A DNA stretch of 64,000 nucleotides, taken from positions 50,429,350-50,493,349 of the forward strand of contig CM039183.1 in the NCBI GenBank assembly GCA_008360975.2, given 5' to 3'. This DNA is from Lichenostomus cassidix (taxonomy: Eukaryota; Chordata; Aves; Passeriformes; Meliphagidae). A program made the position numbers and the translations under genes. This document shows positions 63,522 to 64,000 of the stretch, in pieces. The notes beneath the pieces were generated by a model. That model worked only from the letters and a program-made list of their open reading frames with translations, searched no databases and had not been told where the DNA came from. Position 1 is the stretch's first letter; every line of letters begins with the position of its first letter.

Positions 63522-64000
63522 TTGCATTTTTGTGCAATAGAAGGGAGAGAGTCAAACAAATTCTTCACTCAAGAGTTCAACTGCATGTGAACTTTACAGA
63601 AGCATTGGGGTCCAGTAGGCATTCCCCCTTGTGAATTTTCCATGTCTATGTTTACATTCAGCATGTTTGACCCCCTGAGTCAAAATAAAGTAATAAATTT
63701 CTTTATTACTTGGCCTCTGTTTTTCAGACATGAACAGTGTCTAAAGAAATCCCTTTAGTCTATATTGTCATGAAGCTGTGAGAAGAAAATGAGCAGCAGG
63801 AAATTAAGAGACCTGAGATGCTTCAAGTAACTTAAATAATTTACAAACTAAAAAATGTTATACCCGTTGAGCTTAGACCTGGCAGGGAGCTTTGTCAGAT
63901 CCAGAAAAGGGGAAAAACAGATTTCATGGCATCATATATAAAACTGATTTCTTGAGAATTTGTTTTTAAAAATGTTCCATTTAAATGAATCTCCAGTTGC
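63522..64000. other. AT-rich unique sequence, nothing recognised
   Basis: No ORF of 60 codons or more and no named repeat in the final 480 bp. Confidence 0.65.

Overview
This window reads as noncoding vertebrate nuclear DNA, almost certainly avian and most likely songbird. The evidence is the repeat content. There are several CR1 LINE fragments, two or three of which keep the octamer-type 3' end (a CATAGAA or CACAGAATCACAGAA start when read antisense). There is one decayed LTR resembling avian class III (ERVL-like) LTRs. There are also three copies of a compact LTR of about 260 bp, each with a perfect 6-bp target-site duplication. The background is AT-rich with many short A/T runs. The open reading frames are short (mostly 60-130 codons, one of 197), scattered over all frames, and show no recognisable domain, codon periodicity or convincing exon structure. 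I call no protein-coding gene, rRNA or tRNA. The window is either a gene desert or the inside of a very large intron, and the sequence alone does not say which.

Layout: 1-5255, AT-rich unique sequence. 5256-5530, solo LTR copy 1 (minus strand). 5531-13065, unique sequence with a 30-bp tandem duplication near 7.8 kb. About 13.07-13.28 kb, old CR1 (minus). 15494-15589, 24 perfect GGAA units. 17643-17751, two adjacent but unrelated tandem duplications. 18844-19080, a very old CR1/L3-like remnant. 19492-19550, a CR1 3' tip. About 20.72-21.24 kb, decayed ERVL-type LTR, followed by the longest ORF and a CR1 scrap at 21.83-21.92 kb. 27048-27314, the clearest CR1, with an internal deletion. 38671-38929 and 46458-46721, solo LTR copies 2 and 3 (plus). 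45800-45850, TA repeat. 47741-47822, CR1 3' tip. 48197-48240, 11-bp tandem repeat. 52486-52577, A-rich/CCC tract. 63328-63412, GGTTT minisatellite with a variant tail. 63486-63521, 17-bp direct repeat.

No genes act together here. The best-supported story is retroelement history. One LTR family inserted at least three times and each insertion collapsed to a solo LTR. Each copy still carries two CCAAT boxes, a TATATATA box and an AATAAA signal in a layout like that of alpharetroviruses. Three somewhat GC-richer islands (37.05-37.35, 59.11-59.45 and 60.94-61.30 kb), plus a block rich in homeodomain-type sites (27.6-28.3 kb), are the places where unrecognised regulatory DNA is most plausible.
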